Part shown: in pieces, positions 52,483 to 62,118 of the stretch
How the letters are laid out: every line of letters begins with the position of its first letter
How positions within the stretch are numbered: the first letter of the stretch is position 1
Assembly (NCBI RefSeq): GCF_003837865.1
Contig: NZ_RQIS01000002.1
Location: 62,001-126,000 of the forward strand
Reading direction: 5' to 3'
Length of the DNA: 64,000 bases
Source of the DNA: Paraburkholderia dinghuensis
GTDB taxonomy: Bacteria > Pseudomonadota > Gammaproteobacteria > Burkholderiales > Burkholderiaceae
Translations under genes and position numbers: made by a program
The notes under the pieces: model-generated
Told to the model about the DNA's origin: nothing
The model's database searches: none
Seen by the model: only the letters and a program-made list of their open reading frames with translations

Positions 52483-53163
52483 ATGATCGAGAGCCTGATT
52501 TCAGACATCCTGTTCGGTTTCACCGGCCTGATCAGCATCATCAATCCGTTCAGCGTTGCGTTCGTCTTTCTCGACCGCACGCCGACGCTCTCCGACGAGG
52601 CGCGTCGCCAACTCGCGAGACGCATCGCGATCAATGCATTCTTCGTGCTGCTCGTTGCGTTCTTTGCCGGTACGCCGATCCTGCATTTTTTCGGCATTTC
52701 GATGGAGGCGCTGCGTATCGGCGGGGGCCTCGCCGTCGCCGTGGCCGGCTGGCAAATGCTCAACGCGCCTGAAGCCGCGCCGCGCGAGGCCCGCGACCCC
52801 GAAGTCAGACAGTCGGTTGCGGAATCGGGTACCAGCAAGGCCTTTTTCCCGCTCACGGTGCCGCTCACCACCGGCCCCGGCTCGATCGCGACGGCTATTG
52901 CGCTGAACGCGAACCGCACGCACAGACTCTCCGACTGGGTGGTGTCGGGTATTGCGTCGGTCGTGATCTCGGTGCTCGTGATGTTCGTGATTTACTACGT
53001 CTACAGCCGTGCAGCGCGCCTGTCGAACTATCTGGGCGTGGAGGGCACGCGTGTCGCCATGCGGGTATCGTCGTTCCTGCTGCTGTGTATCGGTGTGCAG
53101 ATCATTCTGACCGGCTTGACCGGCTTCCTCACGCCGATTGCGGCACTGCGCGCAGCACCGTGA
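52483..53163 (+). CDS. MarC family integral membrane protein
   Basis: The 226-residue protein has six predicted helices and MarC-family landmarks: ISIINPFSVAFVFL near the N-terminus, FFPLTVPLTTGPGSIATAIAL in the middle and a C-terminal LLCIGVQIILTGLTGFL. The family (UPF0056) is membrane-embedded with unknown transport activity; the historical link to multiple antibiotic resistance is not supported for MarC itself. The start begins MIESLISDILFGF; the open frame extends upstream without a better start. It lies 25 bases before the amidotransferase gene on the same strand. Confidence 0.88.
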   Translation: MIESLISDILFGFTGLISIINPFSVAFVFLDRTPTLSDEARRQLARRIAINAFFVLLVAFFAGTPILHFFGISMEALRIGGGLAVAVAGWQMLNAPEAAPREARDPEVRQSVAESGTSKAFFPLTVPLTTGPGSIATAIALNANRTHRLSDWVVSGIASVVISVLVMFVIYYVYSRAARLSNYLGVEGTRVAMRVSSFLLLCIGVQIILTGLTGFLTPIAALRAAP

Positions 53164-53188
53164 GCGCGTGTCTTTGAAGGAGTGCATC

Positions 53189-54025
53189 ATGTGCCGCTGG
53201 CTCGCCTATTCCGGCAATCCGATTCACCTCGAAACCGTGCTGTTCCGCTCGCGCCATTCGCTGATCGATCAGAGTCTGCATTCGAAGCTCGGCGTGACGA
53301 CCACCAATGGCGACGGCTTCGGGCTCGGCTGGTACCAGCATCCGCATGACATTCCGTATCGCTATCGCAGCACCCAGCCCGCGTGGAACGACCGCAACCT
53401 GCGCGAACTCGCGCGCGCGGTGATGGCGCCCATGTTCATTGCGCACATCCGCAGCGCGACGCATACGCCGGTGCAGGAAACCAACTGCCATCCGTTTCGC
53501 CATCGGCGCTGGTTGTTCGTGCACAACGGGCTGATCCAGAACTTCCCGCTCGTGCGCCGCGATCTGCTCGTCGCGATCGATCCGGGGCGCTTCAGTGCGC
53601 TCGAAGGTTCGACCGATTCGGAAGTGATGTTCTATCTTGCGATGACATTCGGGCTCGAACACGAACCCGTGCCTGCGCTCGAGCGCATGGCCGGTTTCGT
53701 CGAGGCGACTGCGAAGAAGTACGGAATCGACGATCCGCTCAACATGACTGTGTGCGCGAGCGATGGCGAGCAACTGGTGGCCGTGCGCTACTCCAGCGAA
53801 GGTAATTCGCGCTCGCTCTTTCACAGCACGTCGTTCAGGCACCTTCACGAACTCTATCCCGACGATCCGCGCATCACGGCGGCGGGTGAGGATGCCTATC
53901 TGATCGTCTCGGAGCCGCTCGTCGATCTGGCCGACGTCTGGGCTGAGGTGCCCGAGGCGACCGCTATCGTCGTGCGTGGTTCGCAGGTGGATTATCGGCA
54001 GTTCGTGCCTGTTGCGCCGATGTGA
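53189..54025 (+). CDS. Class II glutamine amidotransferase
   Basis: The 278-residue protein is an N-terminal-nucleophile glutamine amidotransferase alone, without a synthase domain. Cys2 becomes the nucleophile after methionine removal (MCRWLAYSG). Other glutaminase landmarks are TTNGDGFGLGWY, AHIRSATHTPVQETNCHPF and FVHNGLIQNF, with the STDSEVMFYL segment. It resembles the YafJ/EgtC-like group; no ergothioneine genes are nearby. GAAGGAG stands six bases before the ATG. It follows marC closely and may share its transcript. Confidence 0.88.
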   Translation: MCRWLAYSGNPIHLETVLFRSRHSLIDQSLHSKLGVTTTNGDGFGLGWYQHPHDIPYRYRSTQPAWNDRNLRELARAVMAPMFIAHIRSATHTPVQETNCHPFRHRRWLFVHNGLIQNFPLVRRDLLVAIDPGRFSALEGSTDSEVMFYLAMTFGLEHEPVPALERMAGFVEATAKKYGIDDPLNMTVCASDGEQLVAVRYSSEGNSRSLFHSTSFRHLHELYPDDPRITAAGEDAYLIVSEPLVDLADVWAEVPEATAIVVRGSQVDYRQFVPVAPM

Positions 54026-54219
54026 ATTGCCTGGTTGGCTCGCGGTTCGCGGGCAAGTTGCACTGCGTGCGGGTTACGCGCTTCGTGGGCGGGCATGGCA
54101 GCGGAGCGCATCGCCGACCTTTCCAGCTATTCGTGTTCGTCGTCGCGTCATGTTGCGCGAAACATCGGCGAACCGCGCGGGCGAATTGCGCGGGGCGCAT
54201 TGCGCGCACGCGGGCCTGC

Positions 54220-55185
54220 TTACCAGGCGCTCTGTCCCGAGCGATCGTACTTTTCAGCCATCGCGGGAATGCCTGCGCGCACCTGGCGCTCGGCACGTTT
54301 CACCTGGCGCGTGAGCACCACGACATGTGGCGGCACCACGCGGCGACGGCGCAGCGTCCAGAATGCGCCGCGTAGCAGCGCGAAACCGGCGGGACCGAGC
54401 GAGCGTTGACGCGCAAAGACGGCGAGCGCGCGACCGGTTGCGGCGAGCGCGTCGCGGACCGGCAGACGCATCCACGCGACCCACGCCGAGTTGCGCGCGA
54501 GCATGCAATGCTGCGCGCGCGTGAACCAGCGATAGAGCGGCTCGCGATGCGCGAGCGCCTCCTCGCAATAGACGATGGCGTGGCCCGCCGAGAGCACGTC
54601 GAGGGCCGCGAGTTCTTCGGCGCCGCCGCGCGAGAGGCGCTCCTCGTAGCCGCCGAGTTCGCGGAACACGCCGGCGCGGAAGATGCATGCGCCCGCCATG
54701 AAGTTCGCGAGCGCCGGGCCGGGCAGGCCGTCGCCGCGAGGTGATGTGGATGTCGCGCTCAACATCAGGCACGCAGGATGGATTTCGCGTTCGGCATCGT
54801 CTGCCACGCGTGCGTTGAGCACGGCGACCTGCGGATTGTCATCCAGCAACTGGGCCGCCCGCGCGAGTGCACCCGCGGCGAACCATGTGCTGTCGTCGCA
54901 GCACGCCACGTATTCGGTGCGCGCGAGCGCGACGGCACGATTGAAGCCGGCCATGCCGAGATCGCGCAGCCCCTGCACGATGCGCACCTGCGGAAACAGC
55001 GAGGCGAGCAGGCTGATGGTGGTATCGGTGGAGCCGTTGTCGGCCACGATCACGTTCGGATGCTCCGGCAGCGCGACGAGGCGAGCCACGGTATCGACGG
55101 TCTGGCGGACATGGTTGCGCGTCAGCACGACCACAGTCACGCGTGGCACGGGCTGGGAACCAGAGGCATGTGCGGAGGCTTTCAT
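54220..55185 (-). CDS. Glycosyltransferase family 2 protein
   Basis: The 321-residue enzyme is a GT-A inverting glycosyltransferase: VTVVVLTRNH and VIVADNGSTD at the N-terminus bind the nucleotide, CCDDSTWF supplies a DD-type metal motif, and a FMAGACIFRAGVFRELGG block plus an acidic GGAEELAALD precede the C-terminus. It uses a nucleotide-sugar donor to build a surface glycan or similar. No polysaccharide cluster is nearby, so the acceptor is unknown. The start used gives the normal family length; the open frame extends about 87 codons upstream but is not believed. It converges on the amidotransferase gene. Confidence 0.85.
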   Translation of the reverse strand: MKASAHASGSQPVPRVTVVVLTRNHVRQTVDTVARLVALPEHPNVIVADNGSTDTTISLLASLFPQVRIVQGLRDLGMAGFNRAVALARTEYVACCDDSTWFAAGALARAAQLLDDNPQVAVLNARVADDAEREIHPACLMLSATSTSPRGDGLPGPALANFMAGACIFRAGVFRELGGYEERLSRGGAEELAALDVLSAGHAIVYCEEALAHREPLYRWFTRAQHCMLARNSAWVAWMRLPVRDALAATGRALAVFARQRSLGPAGFALLRGAFWTLRRRRVVPPHVVVLTRQVKRAERQVRAGIPAMAEKYDRSGQSAW

Positions 55186-55520
55186 CGCAGTCGAGCGGCG
55201 CGAGCCGGGCGGAATGTTGTCGTGGTCGCCACCAGCATACGCCGTTGGCACGTGGCGTGCATCACGTGCAATTGCCCCAGCGGGGACGGTAGCCGACGCG
55301 TCTCGCCGGTGCCGATCGCTGCGCGTGACGCGTGCGTCAAATGTCGTGCCTGAGGGGTTGCCCAGTCGTTCCGGGACGGGTGTTTGCCACTGCTGCGCTG
55401 CACTCGCGTCGCTATTAAGTGAGCGTGTAATTCGCACGGGACACACGTCGTGCGGCCGTGCGCGCCGAGGTTGGCATCACCGGCGCAGGACCGGCGGGCC
55501 CGCTCCCTCTTTCCGGTCGC
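55186..55520. other. Intergenic region without a recognisable gene
   Basis: About 335 bases upstream of the glycosyltransferase and downstream of the Ldh2-type dehydrogenase. Promoter signals for the leftward gene must be here but none stands out. Confidence 0.5.
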
Positions 55521-56582
55521 TCAAACTGCCTTCATTGGCCTGATCGTCGCAACGCCCAGTTCCGCGGCGAGATCGCCGAATCGTTTCTCAACCGAATCCG
55601 GCAGATCGATCGTCAGCGTGTGGCGGGCGCGATTCGCCGCTTCGTATTCGCCGGGGTACTGGACAGGTTCGGCGGGATTTTGCGGCGGACAGGCCAGCAG
55701 ATACTCGAGGAACGTCTCCACCTCCTGCGAGCGCCACGTCTGGTTGAAATCGACCTGCGGATCGAGCATGATCGCGAACATATTGTTGGTCGCGACGCTG
55801 TTGCGTGGATTGCCCGCGTGAATCGTGCCTCCGCCCGATAGCACCCCGGCCAGCAGTTCCGCGACGAGCCCGAGCGCATAGCCCTTGTGCGCGCCGAACG
55901 GCAGCAGGGCGCCGGGTGGATCCTCGAAGAGCACGCCCGGATCGGTGGTCGGATTGCCGTTTGCGTCGATGACCGAGCCGGGTGGCGCCTGCCGTCCGTT
56001 TTCGGCAAGCACGCGCGCCTTGTTCACGGCGATGGAACTTGTCGCGATGTCCACGACGAATGGCGGCCGCCCGCCTGGCAGCGGTCCCGCGAAGCACAGC
56101 GGATTCGTCGTGAGGCGCGCCTCGCGCCCGCCAAACGGCGCGACGGTCGGCGGCCGGTTCACGACATTCGTGAACGCGAGCAGCACATAACCCGCCTGTG
56201 CGACGAGCTCGCCGTAATGCCCCATGCGTCCGAGGTGGTGGGTGTCGCGCAGCGTGACGATGCACTGGCCGTGCTCGTGCACGCGAGCGATGGCATCGTC
56301 GATCACCACCTTGCCCACGTGCTGCCCGAAGCCGCTATGGCCGTGGTAGCCGATCAGCGCGCCGCGGTCCACGATGCGCTCGGGGCGGCCGTCCGCCGTG
56401 ACGAAACCCCCGGCCAGTCCGCGCCGGTAGTTCGGCAGGATCGACAGACCGTGGCTCGCATAGCCTACGCGATCGGCTTCGATCAGGTGTTCGGCCACGT
56501 CGGCGGCAATGTCCGCGGGCACCGAGAGCTTCGTCAGCACGTCCATCGTAAAGCGGCGCGCTTCATCGATTGCGACTTCCAT
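55521..56582 (-). CDS. Malate/L-lactate dehydrogenase (Ldh2) family oxidoreductase
   Basis: The 353-residue protein belongs to the Ldh2/malate-sulfolactate dehydrogenase superfamily, NAD(P)-dependent enzymes with a fold unlike classic malate dehydrogenases. Landmarks are SHGLSILPNYRRGLAGG, the catalytic His in TLRDTHHLGRMGHYGE, the cofactor region TNPLCFAGPLPGG and PFGAHKGYALGLVAELLAGV. Substrates in the family include malate, sulfolactate, ureidoglycolate and related 2-hydroxy acids. It follows a DASS-family dicarboxylate transporter after 46 bases in the same direction, so the pair probably imports and oxidises a malate-like acid. Confidence 0.88.
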   Translation of the reverse strand: MEVAIDEARRFTMDVLTKLSVPADIAADVAEHLIEADRVGYASHGLSILPNYRRGLAGGFVTADGRPERIVDRGALIGYHGHSGFGQHVGKVVIDDAIARVHEHGQCIVTLRDTHHLGRMGHYGELVAQAGYVLLAFTNVVNRPPTVAPFGGREARLTTNPLCFAGPLPGGRPPFVVDIATSSIAVNKARVLAENGRQAPPGSVIDANGNPTTDPGVLFEDPPGALLPFGAHKGYALGLVAELLAGVLSGGGTIHAGNPRNSVATNNMFAIMLDPQVDFNQTWRSQEVETFLEYLLACPPQNPAEPVQYPGEYEAANRARHTLTIDLPDSVEKRFGDLAAELGVATIRPMKAV

Positions 56583-56628
56583 CAGCGGCTCCTTGCCGGT
56601 TGCGCTTCGCGCGGAAGGCGCAGGGAAA

Positions 56629-58122
56629 TCAGATCAACCCGAGCCAGCGCCACCACGTCAGGGCGAACACCAGCATCAGGATATAGCCGATGATCGTCAG
56701 CACGATGCCTACACGAGCGAACTGCGTCGGGGTGAACGTTTCGGTGGCCATGCACACCATGTTTTGCGGCGCGTTGATCGGCAGGATGAAACCGAAGCTC
56801 ACCGTGAACGCGAGCAGCATGGTCACGCCGAGCCGGTTGAAGTCGCCCGACATCGATTGCAGGACGGAGATGACGATCGGCAACATAGCCGAGGCGAGCG
56901 CCGTCGCGCTTGCGAAACCAAGGTGAATCACGATCAGAAAGGCCCCGAGCACGGCGAAGGCGATGAACGGCCCGGCACTGGCGAGGCCCGTGTGATAGGC
57001 GACCATATCGCCGAGCCACTGGCCTGCCTTCGTTGTGAGCAGCGCGGTGCCGAGGCTGATGCCAACCCCGAACACGATCACCGTGCCCCAGGGAATGCGG
57101 CTCTGCAGCGTCTTCCAGTCCATCACGCCGATGCGAGGCAGCATCAATATCACGAGGCCGATGTAGGTGACCGAGGTGGTGTCGAACGGATGCAGCTTGC
57201 CTTCGGTGGCCCACAGGCACAGCAGTCCGATGGACACCGCCATCAGCCGTTTTTGCGGGCCGGTCATGGGGCCGAGATCGCGCAAAGATTTTTCGATGGC
57301 GTCCTTGCCTCCGCCGATGGAATCGGCTTCGGGCGGCAGCATTTTCAGCACCACCACGATCAGGATCGCCGACATGATGATGGCCCACGGCGCACCGGCG
57401 ATCAACCAGTCGAGCCAGGTCACGCGCGCGCCGAGCATCTTGTCCATGAAACCCACCGTGAGCAGATTCTGTGCGGCGGCGGTCTGGATCCCGACGTTCC
57501 AGATGCTCGTCGCGTTGGCGACCACGATCATGATCCCCGCCGCGATATTCGAGCGCTTGTCCACGCCGAACGCGGCAATCACGCCCGCCATGATCGGCAC
57601 GACGCACGCGCTGCGTGCGGTTGCGCTCGGCACGACGAGCGAGAGCACGATGGTCACCGCGATAGAGCCGATCAGAATGCGCCGCGTGGTGGTGCCGATC
57701 CGCGAGAGGGTGACGAGCGCGATACGTTTGTCGAGCCCCGTGACGGTCATCGCCACCGAAATGAACAGCGCACCCGTGACGAGCGCGAGCGCCGAGTTCG
57801 AGAATCCGGACAGCGCCATGTTGATGCCCTTCGACGTGCCGTAGAGGACGGAGGGATCGTCGACGGTGGGCGCGGTGCCGATAAGAAACGCGATCAGCGT
57901 GGTGATCATGATGGCGCTCGCTTCGTACGACACGGCTTCCGTGAGCCATATCACGACCGCGAACGAGAGAATGGCGAGCATCCGGTGACCGGCTGGCGGC
58001 AGGCTCTCGGGCAGCGGCATGAAGAGAACGACGACCAGCACGACGACACTGACGATCAGCCCGACAGGGATGCCTTTCTTCTGCTCGGACGTGGCGGCAG
58101 CGCCCGGTTTCGATGCGTTCAT
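56629..58122 (-). CDS. DASS (SLC13) family anion:sodium symporter
   Basis: The 497-residue transporter has about 12-14 membrane helices and the DASS signature: SNSALALVTGALFISVA with an SNT-like loop, LVVPSATARSACVVPI, and the second repeat ILPINAPQNMVCMATETFTP. The family imports di- and tricarboxylates or sulfate with sodium. GGAG precedes the start by eight bases. It is the first gene of a two-gene operon with an Ldh2-type dehydrogenase, so a C4 or sulfo-acid substrate is likely. Confidence 0.9.
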   Translation of the reverse strand: MNASKPGAAATSEQKKGIPVGLIVSVVVLVVVLFMPLPESLPPAGHRMLAILSFAVVIWLTEAVSYEASAIMITTLIAFLIGTAPTVDDPSVLYGTSKGINMALSGFSNSALALVTGALFISVAMTVTGLDKRIALVTLSRIGTTTRRILIGSIAVTIVLSLVVPSATARSACVVPIMAGVIAAFGVDKRSNIAAGIMIVVANATSIWNVGIQTAAAQNLLTVGFMDKMLGARVTWLDWLIAGAPWAIIMSAILIVVVLKMLPPEADSIGGGKDAIEKSLRDLGPMTGPQKRLMAVSIGLLCLWATEGKLHPFDTTSVTYIGLVILMLPRIGVMDWKTLQSRIPWGTVIVFGVGISLGTALLTTKAGQWLGDMVAYHTGLASAGPFIAFAVLGAFLIVIHLGFASATALASAMLPIVISVLQSMSGDFNRLGVTMLLAFTVSFGFILPINAPQNMVCMATETFTPTQFARVGIVLTIIGYILMLVFALTWWRWLGLI

Positions 58123-58777
58123 GACATGGGCTCCATGATGAACACGGCGCACGGACTACTCGGGTTATCCGTGCGCCGTGTCGAGGGCAACGGCCTTCCC
58201 GCAACGCCTCGCAGGCGCATGGCCCGCAAACGAAGCGGCTATTGCATCCGTGGCGCTTGCGTGGATCAGGCGAAGCGGCCCATTGCGGCGCGAGATTTTC
58301 GCTCCGCAAGAGCAGCGGCATACGTGCCGGCCTCGTTTCCGGCCGGACGCCGGATGTTCGCAGTCGTGTCCGCTGGCGTCGCGTACTGTGCTGTCGATTT
58401 GTTAATACACGATTTTCGATCTCGATGAGAGCTTCGTGTCTGGCGCGTGCCAGGTGTGTGTCTTACGCGTGGTTGGCGGGCACGTGCGCGTTGGCGTCGT
58501 GCAGCGCAGGCCGTCGGCTTTGCGGGCGATATGGAGAGATCGCGGACGCTGGATGTAGCGAGAGTCGGCTCGATGTTGGACGAAGTTATCGAGCGGCCCG
58601 TCGTGGTCTTTATATTGCTCGCTCAGTGCCCGAGTGGAGTGGAGTCGCGAGATGCGCAGCGGCATGACGGGTGCAGGCGTCGCGCGAGCGATGAAAACGA
58701 TACCAACGCGCGCGGTTTCCGGGCTGTGTGCCAATCGGCCGCCCGGATAGCCCGCTCGTTTTTCGCGCAAACGCCGC
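58123..58777. other. Intergenic region without a recognisable gene
   Basis: About 655 bases upstream of the DASS operon and downstream of the DJ-1/PfpI gene. Several open frames exist, but none has a ribosome-binding site or motif. A palindrome-like or regulator site for the transporter operon was sought and not found. Confidence 0.45.
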
Positions 58778-59455
58778 TCACAGTTTCGCAGCCGCTTCCT
58801 CGACGATGCGCCGGCGCGCAGCGAGCGATGCCGCGTTGGCCTGCCGCACTTGCTCGACCACGGCGCGCGGCGCGGTGTCGGGGCTGCCCGCATCGAACGG
58901 AGGCGCTGGCGCGTATTCGAGTTCCAGCTGGAGCGCCTCGGCCCCCTCGACGCCGATCAGTTCGGCCGCGAGCGTCAGCGCGAAGTCGATTCCCGCCGTG
59001 ATGCCGCCGCCCGTCATCAGATTGCCGTCGCGCACGACGCGCTCGCGCACGGCGACGGCACCAAACGGCGCGAGCAGTTCATGGAACGCCCAGTGCGTCG
59101 TGGCGCGTCGATCGTGCAGAAGGCCCGCGGCGCCCAGCACGAGCGCACCCGTGCAAACCGATGTGACATAGCGGGCGTGTTTGGCCTGGCGGCGCACGAA
59201 CGCGAGCGTTGCTTCGTCGAGGAGCAGGTCAGCGACGCCGCTGCCGCCGGGGATGCAGAGCACGTCGAGCTGAGGGCAGTCATCGAAGGTCGTGTCGGGC
59301 GTGAGCACCATGCCGGTGGTCGACGTGACGGGATCGCGCGTTTTCCAGACGAGCCGGACCGATGTGTCCGGCATCGACGCAAGCACGTCGTAGGGCCCCG
59401 CGAGGTCGAGCTGCTGCACGCGAGGAAAGAGGAGAAAGCCTATTTGTAGCGCCAT
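58778..59455 (-). CDS. DJ-1/PfpI family protein, isonitrile hydratase-like
   Basis: The 225-residue protein has the DJ-1/PfpI (class I glutaminase-like) fold with the nucleophile cysteine in SVCTGALVLGAAGLL, the preceding acidic region in DVLCIPGGSGVADLL and RRATTHWAFHELL. This combination resembles isonitrile hydratase InhA and the N-terminal half of GATase1-like AraC regulators, but no helix-turn-helix follows. The ATG used has AGGA before it; the frame extends about 51 codons upstream without a good start. Substrate unknown. Confidence 0.83.
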   Translation of the reverse strand: MALQIGFLLFPRVQQLDLAGPYDVLASMPDTSVRLVWKTRDPVTSTTGMVLTPDTTFDDCPQLDVLCIPGGSGVADLLLDEATLAFVRRQAKHARYVTSVCTGALVLGAAGLLHDRRATTHWAFHELLAPFGAVAVRERVVRDGNLMTGGGITAGIDFALTLAAELIGVEGAEALQLELEYAPAPPFDAGSPDTAPRAVVEQVRQANAASLAARRRIVEEAAAKL

Positions 59456-59766
59456 GGCGAAGTCCTGTGGAAGGGGAGGCAGAGCGGGTTGCGGCTGCCC
59501 GTCGATGTCCACTGTATCGCCGCGCTCCGGCGCGCTTGTGCCAAAAGACGCGTAAAAGCTGCCACGACCAACGCTGTGCGTGAGCGCCCTGTGGCCGGCG
59601 CGCGCCAACGCAACGCTTCGCGCATGCAGCGTGAAAGTGGGAACTCAGGATGAACCGGGCGGACACGCGCGGCCGCGTTCAGACGATGCTTAAAAAGGCG
59701 CCTCAACGTGCTGCACGTAGAGACGCCTGATCGTCCAGGTACGCGTCCGGGTACGCACCGACGCGT
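59456..59766. other. Intergenic region without a recognisable gene
   Basis: About 310 bases between the DJ-1/PfpI gene and the 3' end of the CMD-family gene. It should contain the leftward promoter of the former; nothing else is recognised. Confidence 0.45.
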
Positions 59767-60210
59767 TTACGCGGGCGTTTTGCGGAACGAAATAGCGATG
59801 CGGTTCCAGCCGTTGATCGCGATGACGAGCATGGTCAGATCGGCGATCTCCTGGTCGGTGAAGTGGGGCTTCACGCGCTCCCAGACCTCGTCGGGGACGT
59901 GTGTCTGCGAAACGAGCGTGACCGCTTCGGTCCATTCGAAGGCCGCGCGCTCGCGTTCTGTGAAGAAAGGCGTTTCGCGCCACACCGATAGCGTCGCGAG
60001 CCGCCGGTCGGTTTCGCCGCCCTTGCGCGCGTCGGCGGTGTGCATGTCGACGCAGAACGCGCAACCGTTGATCTGCGAGGCACGCAGCCTCACGAGTTCC
60101 GCGAGCGGTTTCTCGATCGAGCTTTTGCTCACGCGCTCTTCGAGCGCAATCATTGCCTTCGTGCCCTCGGGGCTGACTTTATAGAAGTCCAGACGTGCCT
60201 GCATGACCAT
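59767..60210 (-). CDS. Carboxymuconolactone decarboxylase / AhpD-like protein
   Basis: A 147-residue alkylhydroperoxidase-like protein with the redox CxxC and proton-relay His in NGCAFCVDMHTADARK, the hallmark of the AhpD core in the carboxymuconolactone decarboxylase family. Such proteins act in peroxide defence or aromatic metabolism. Two ATG codons, two residues apart, are possible starts; GAGG is better spaced to the second. A MocR-type regulator is divergent, 149 bases away, a frequent pairing in Burkholderiales, suggesting control by that regulator. Confidence 0.88.
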   Translation of the reverse strand: MVMQARLDFYKVSPEGTKAMIALEERVSKSSIEKPLAELVRLRASQINGCAFCVDMHTADARKGGETDRRLATLSVWRETPFFTERERAAFEWTEAVTLVSQTHVPDEVWERVKPHFTDQEIADLTMLVIAINGWNRIAISFRKTPA

Positions 60211-60359
60211 TCACCTCGTTGGAGACAGCGGGTTGAACTGCTAATCGGAAGACCACGGGAGTGACTTTAGGCCTGCGGATGGTGCGCTCATATAGCCATT
60301 CTGGCAATATTTCGGGTGACCACTTCGACAGCCGCATCGACCTGTTCGTCACCGCCTAC

Positions 60360-61841
60360 ATGGAACTCCACATCACGGTCTCGGGCCGTCGCGATCTGGC
60401 TGGCCAGATCTACAAACAACTGCTCGCGGGTATCGTCGACGGGCGGCTCGCGGGTGGTACGCGGCTGCCGTCCACGCGCGATCTCGCGCTTCAGCTCGGC
60501 GTTTCGCGCAAGACGACGCTCGACGTGTTCGAACGGCTGCTAGCGGAAGGCTATCTCTGCGCGCGGCGCGGCTCGGGTACGTTTGTCGCCGAAGCGCTCG
60601 AACGTCTGCCCGCGCGTGAGCGCGGCCACCCCAATGCGCAGATCCGCGCCGCGACCGAAAGCGCTCGCGTGGCGAACGCGTCGCGTGCCGCACAGGCGCA
60701 ACCGTGGTGGCAAGCGCAAGCGCAGGCTGTGCCGATGCCGCGTCCCGATGCGCGGCTTGCGTGCGATTTTGCGGGCGGGGTGACCGACAAGTCGCGCTTT
60801 CCCTTCGACGTCTGGCGGCGCTGCATTACCGACGCCCTGCGCGTTCAGGCGCGCGGCCTCGGCATGTACCGCGATCCAGCGGGCGAGGAGAAACTTCGAC
60901 TCGCCGTGTCGCGCTACCTGGCGTTTAGTCGCGCAGTGCAGTGCAACTGGGAGGACGTGATCATCACGCAGGGCGCGCAGCATGCACTCGACCTGCTTGC
61001 GTGCGTGACGCTGCGTCCCGGCGACGTGGTTGCGGTGGAGGATCCGGGCTATCCGCCGGCACGCGTCGTGTTCGAGGCGCGTGGCGCGAAGGTAGTGTCC
61101 GTGCCGGTGGACGGCGAAGGTCTCGTTGTTGCCAGGCTGCCGGATGCGGCGCGCCTCGTCTACGTGACGCCGTCGCATCAGTTTCCGCTCGGCATGCCGA
61201 TGAGCCTCGCGCGTCGCGTTGCGCTGCTCGAATGGGCGCAGGCGCGCGGCGCGGTCGTCGTCGAGGACGACTACGACTGCGAGTATCGCTTCGAAGGCCG
61301 CTCGCTTGAGCCGCTCAAGAGCCTCGACAACGCGGGGCTCGTCGCCTATGTCGGCTCGTTTTCGAAGACGATCTTTCCGGAGTTGCGCGTGGGCTACCTG
61401 GTGTCGCCCGCCATGCTCGCGGTACCGCTCGTGCGTGCGCGTCAGGTGGGCGACTGGCACGGCTGTGTGCTCACGCAGACTGCACTCGCGAACTTCATGC
61501 TCAACGGCCATTTCGCGCGGCACCTGCGTCGAATGCACCAGACGTATTCGGCGCGGCGCGAAAGGCTGCTGGCGCACTTGGGCGGTCCGCTTGCGCAGTG
61601 GCTCGAACCGGTGATGCCGAACACGGCGGGCCTGCACCTCGCGGCACGGCTCGACTCAACCGTCGACGAAACGGCACTCGTCGAGGCCGCGCGTGCGGCG
61701 TCGGTCGGGTTGCACCCGCTGGCGCCGTTTCATGTGAAGTCCCCTGTGCAACGGGGTTTTCTGTTCGGCTATGGCGGTGTCGACGTCGGACAGATCGATG
61801 CCGCGATGGCGTCGCTCGCGTCGCTGATGCGGTCGGGCTAA
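60360..61841 (+). CDS. MocR/PdxR-type GntR-aminotransferase regulator
   Basis: The 493-residue regulator has an N-terminal GntR winged helix (about 14-75: LAGQIYKQLLAGIVDGRLAG, RLPSTRDLALQLGVSRKT) and a C-terminal fold-type I aminotransferase domain that binds pyridoxal phosphate. The aminotransferase landmarks are GAQHALDLLA, VEDDYDCEYRF and the lysine in GSFSKTIFPELRVGYLV. MocR proteins sense amino-acid or vitamin-B6-related ligands. The start used begins MELHITVSGRRDL; the frame extends 33 codons upstream. It is divergent from the CMD-family gene and probably controls it. Confidence 0.88.
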   Translation: MELHITVSGRRDLAGQIYKQLLAGIVDGRLAGGTRLPSTRDLALQLGVSRKTTLDVFERLLAEGYLCARRGSGTFVAEALERLPARERGHPNAQIRAATESARVANASRAAQAQPWWQAQAQAVPMPRPDARLACDFAGGVTDKSRFPFDVWRRCITDALRVQARGLGMYRDPAGEEKLRLAVSRYLAFSRAVQCNWEDVIITQGAQHALDLLACVTLRPGDVVAVEDPGYPPARVVFEARGAKVVSVPVDGEGLVVARLPDAARLVYVTPSHQFPLGMPMSLARRVALLEWAQARGAVVVEDDYDCEYRFEGRSLEPLKSLDNAGLVAYVGSFSKTIFPELRVGYLVSPAMLAVPLVRARQVGDWHGCVLTQTALANFMLNGHFARHLRRMHQTYSARRERLLAHLGGPLAQWLEPVMPNTAGLHLAARLDSTVDETALVEAARAASVGLHPLAPFHVKSPVQRGFLFGYGGVDVGQIDAAMASLASLMRSG

Positions 61842-61998
61842 CCGTCGAGCGTGCGCAAAACGCCATACGGTTGGAGTTTTTGCGATGAGTGCGGGCGGCA
61901 AGATGTCTCCCAGGCGGGATACCCGGGTATGCCGTGCGCACGTTTACCCCTGTAAACAGGCGTCAAAATGAGTACGGCAGTCAGCGCCGCGCAACAAA

Positions 61999-62017
61999 TT
62001 TGCATTGGCGATGCAAA
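61999..62017. promoter_or_regulatory. Perfect dyad upstream of the HU-like gene
   Basis: TTTGCAT-N5-ATGCAAA is a perfect seven-base inverted repeat about 100 bases upstream of the HU-like gene, just before a candidate minus-10 TAGAAT at 62046. It is a candidate operator for the HU-like gene. Confidence 0.45.
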
Positions 62018-62118
62018 AGAGTCACGCAAAACGCTTGCACGCTTGTAGAATCCGCCGTTGAAGCACATGCATTCCGCGGTGCTTCGTCGATTCACTGACC
62101 AACACTGGTAGGAGAAAC

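Noticed and set aside
56509..58428. A 639-codon rightward frame opposite the Ldh2 and DASS genes
   Set aside because: His/Asp/Gly-rich low-complexity antisense product; the leftward genes have clear family motifs.
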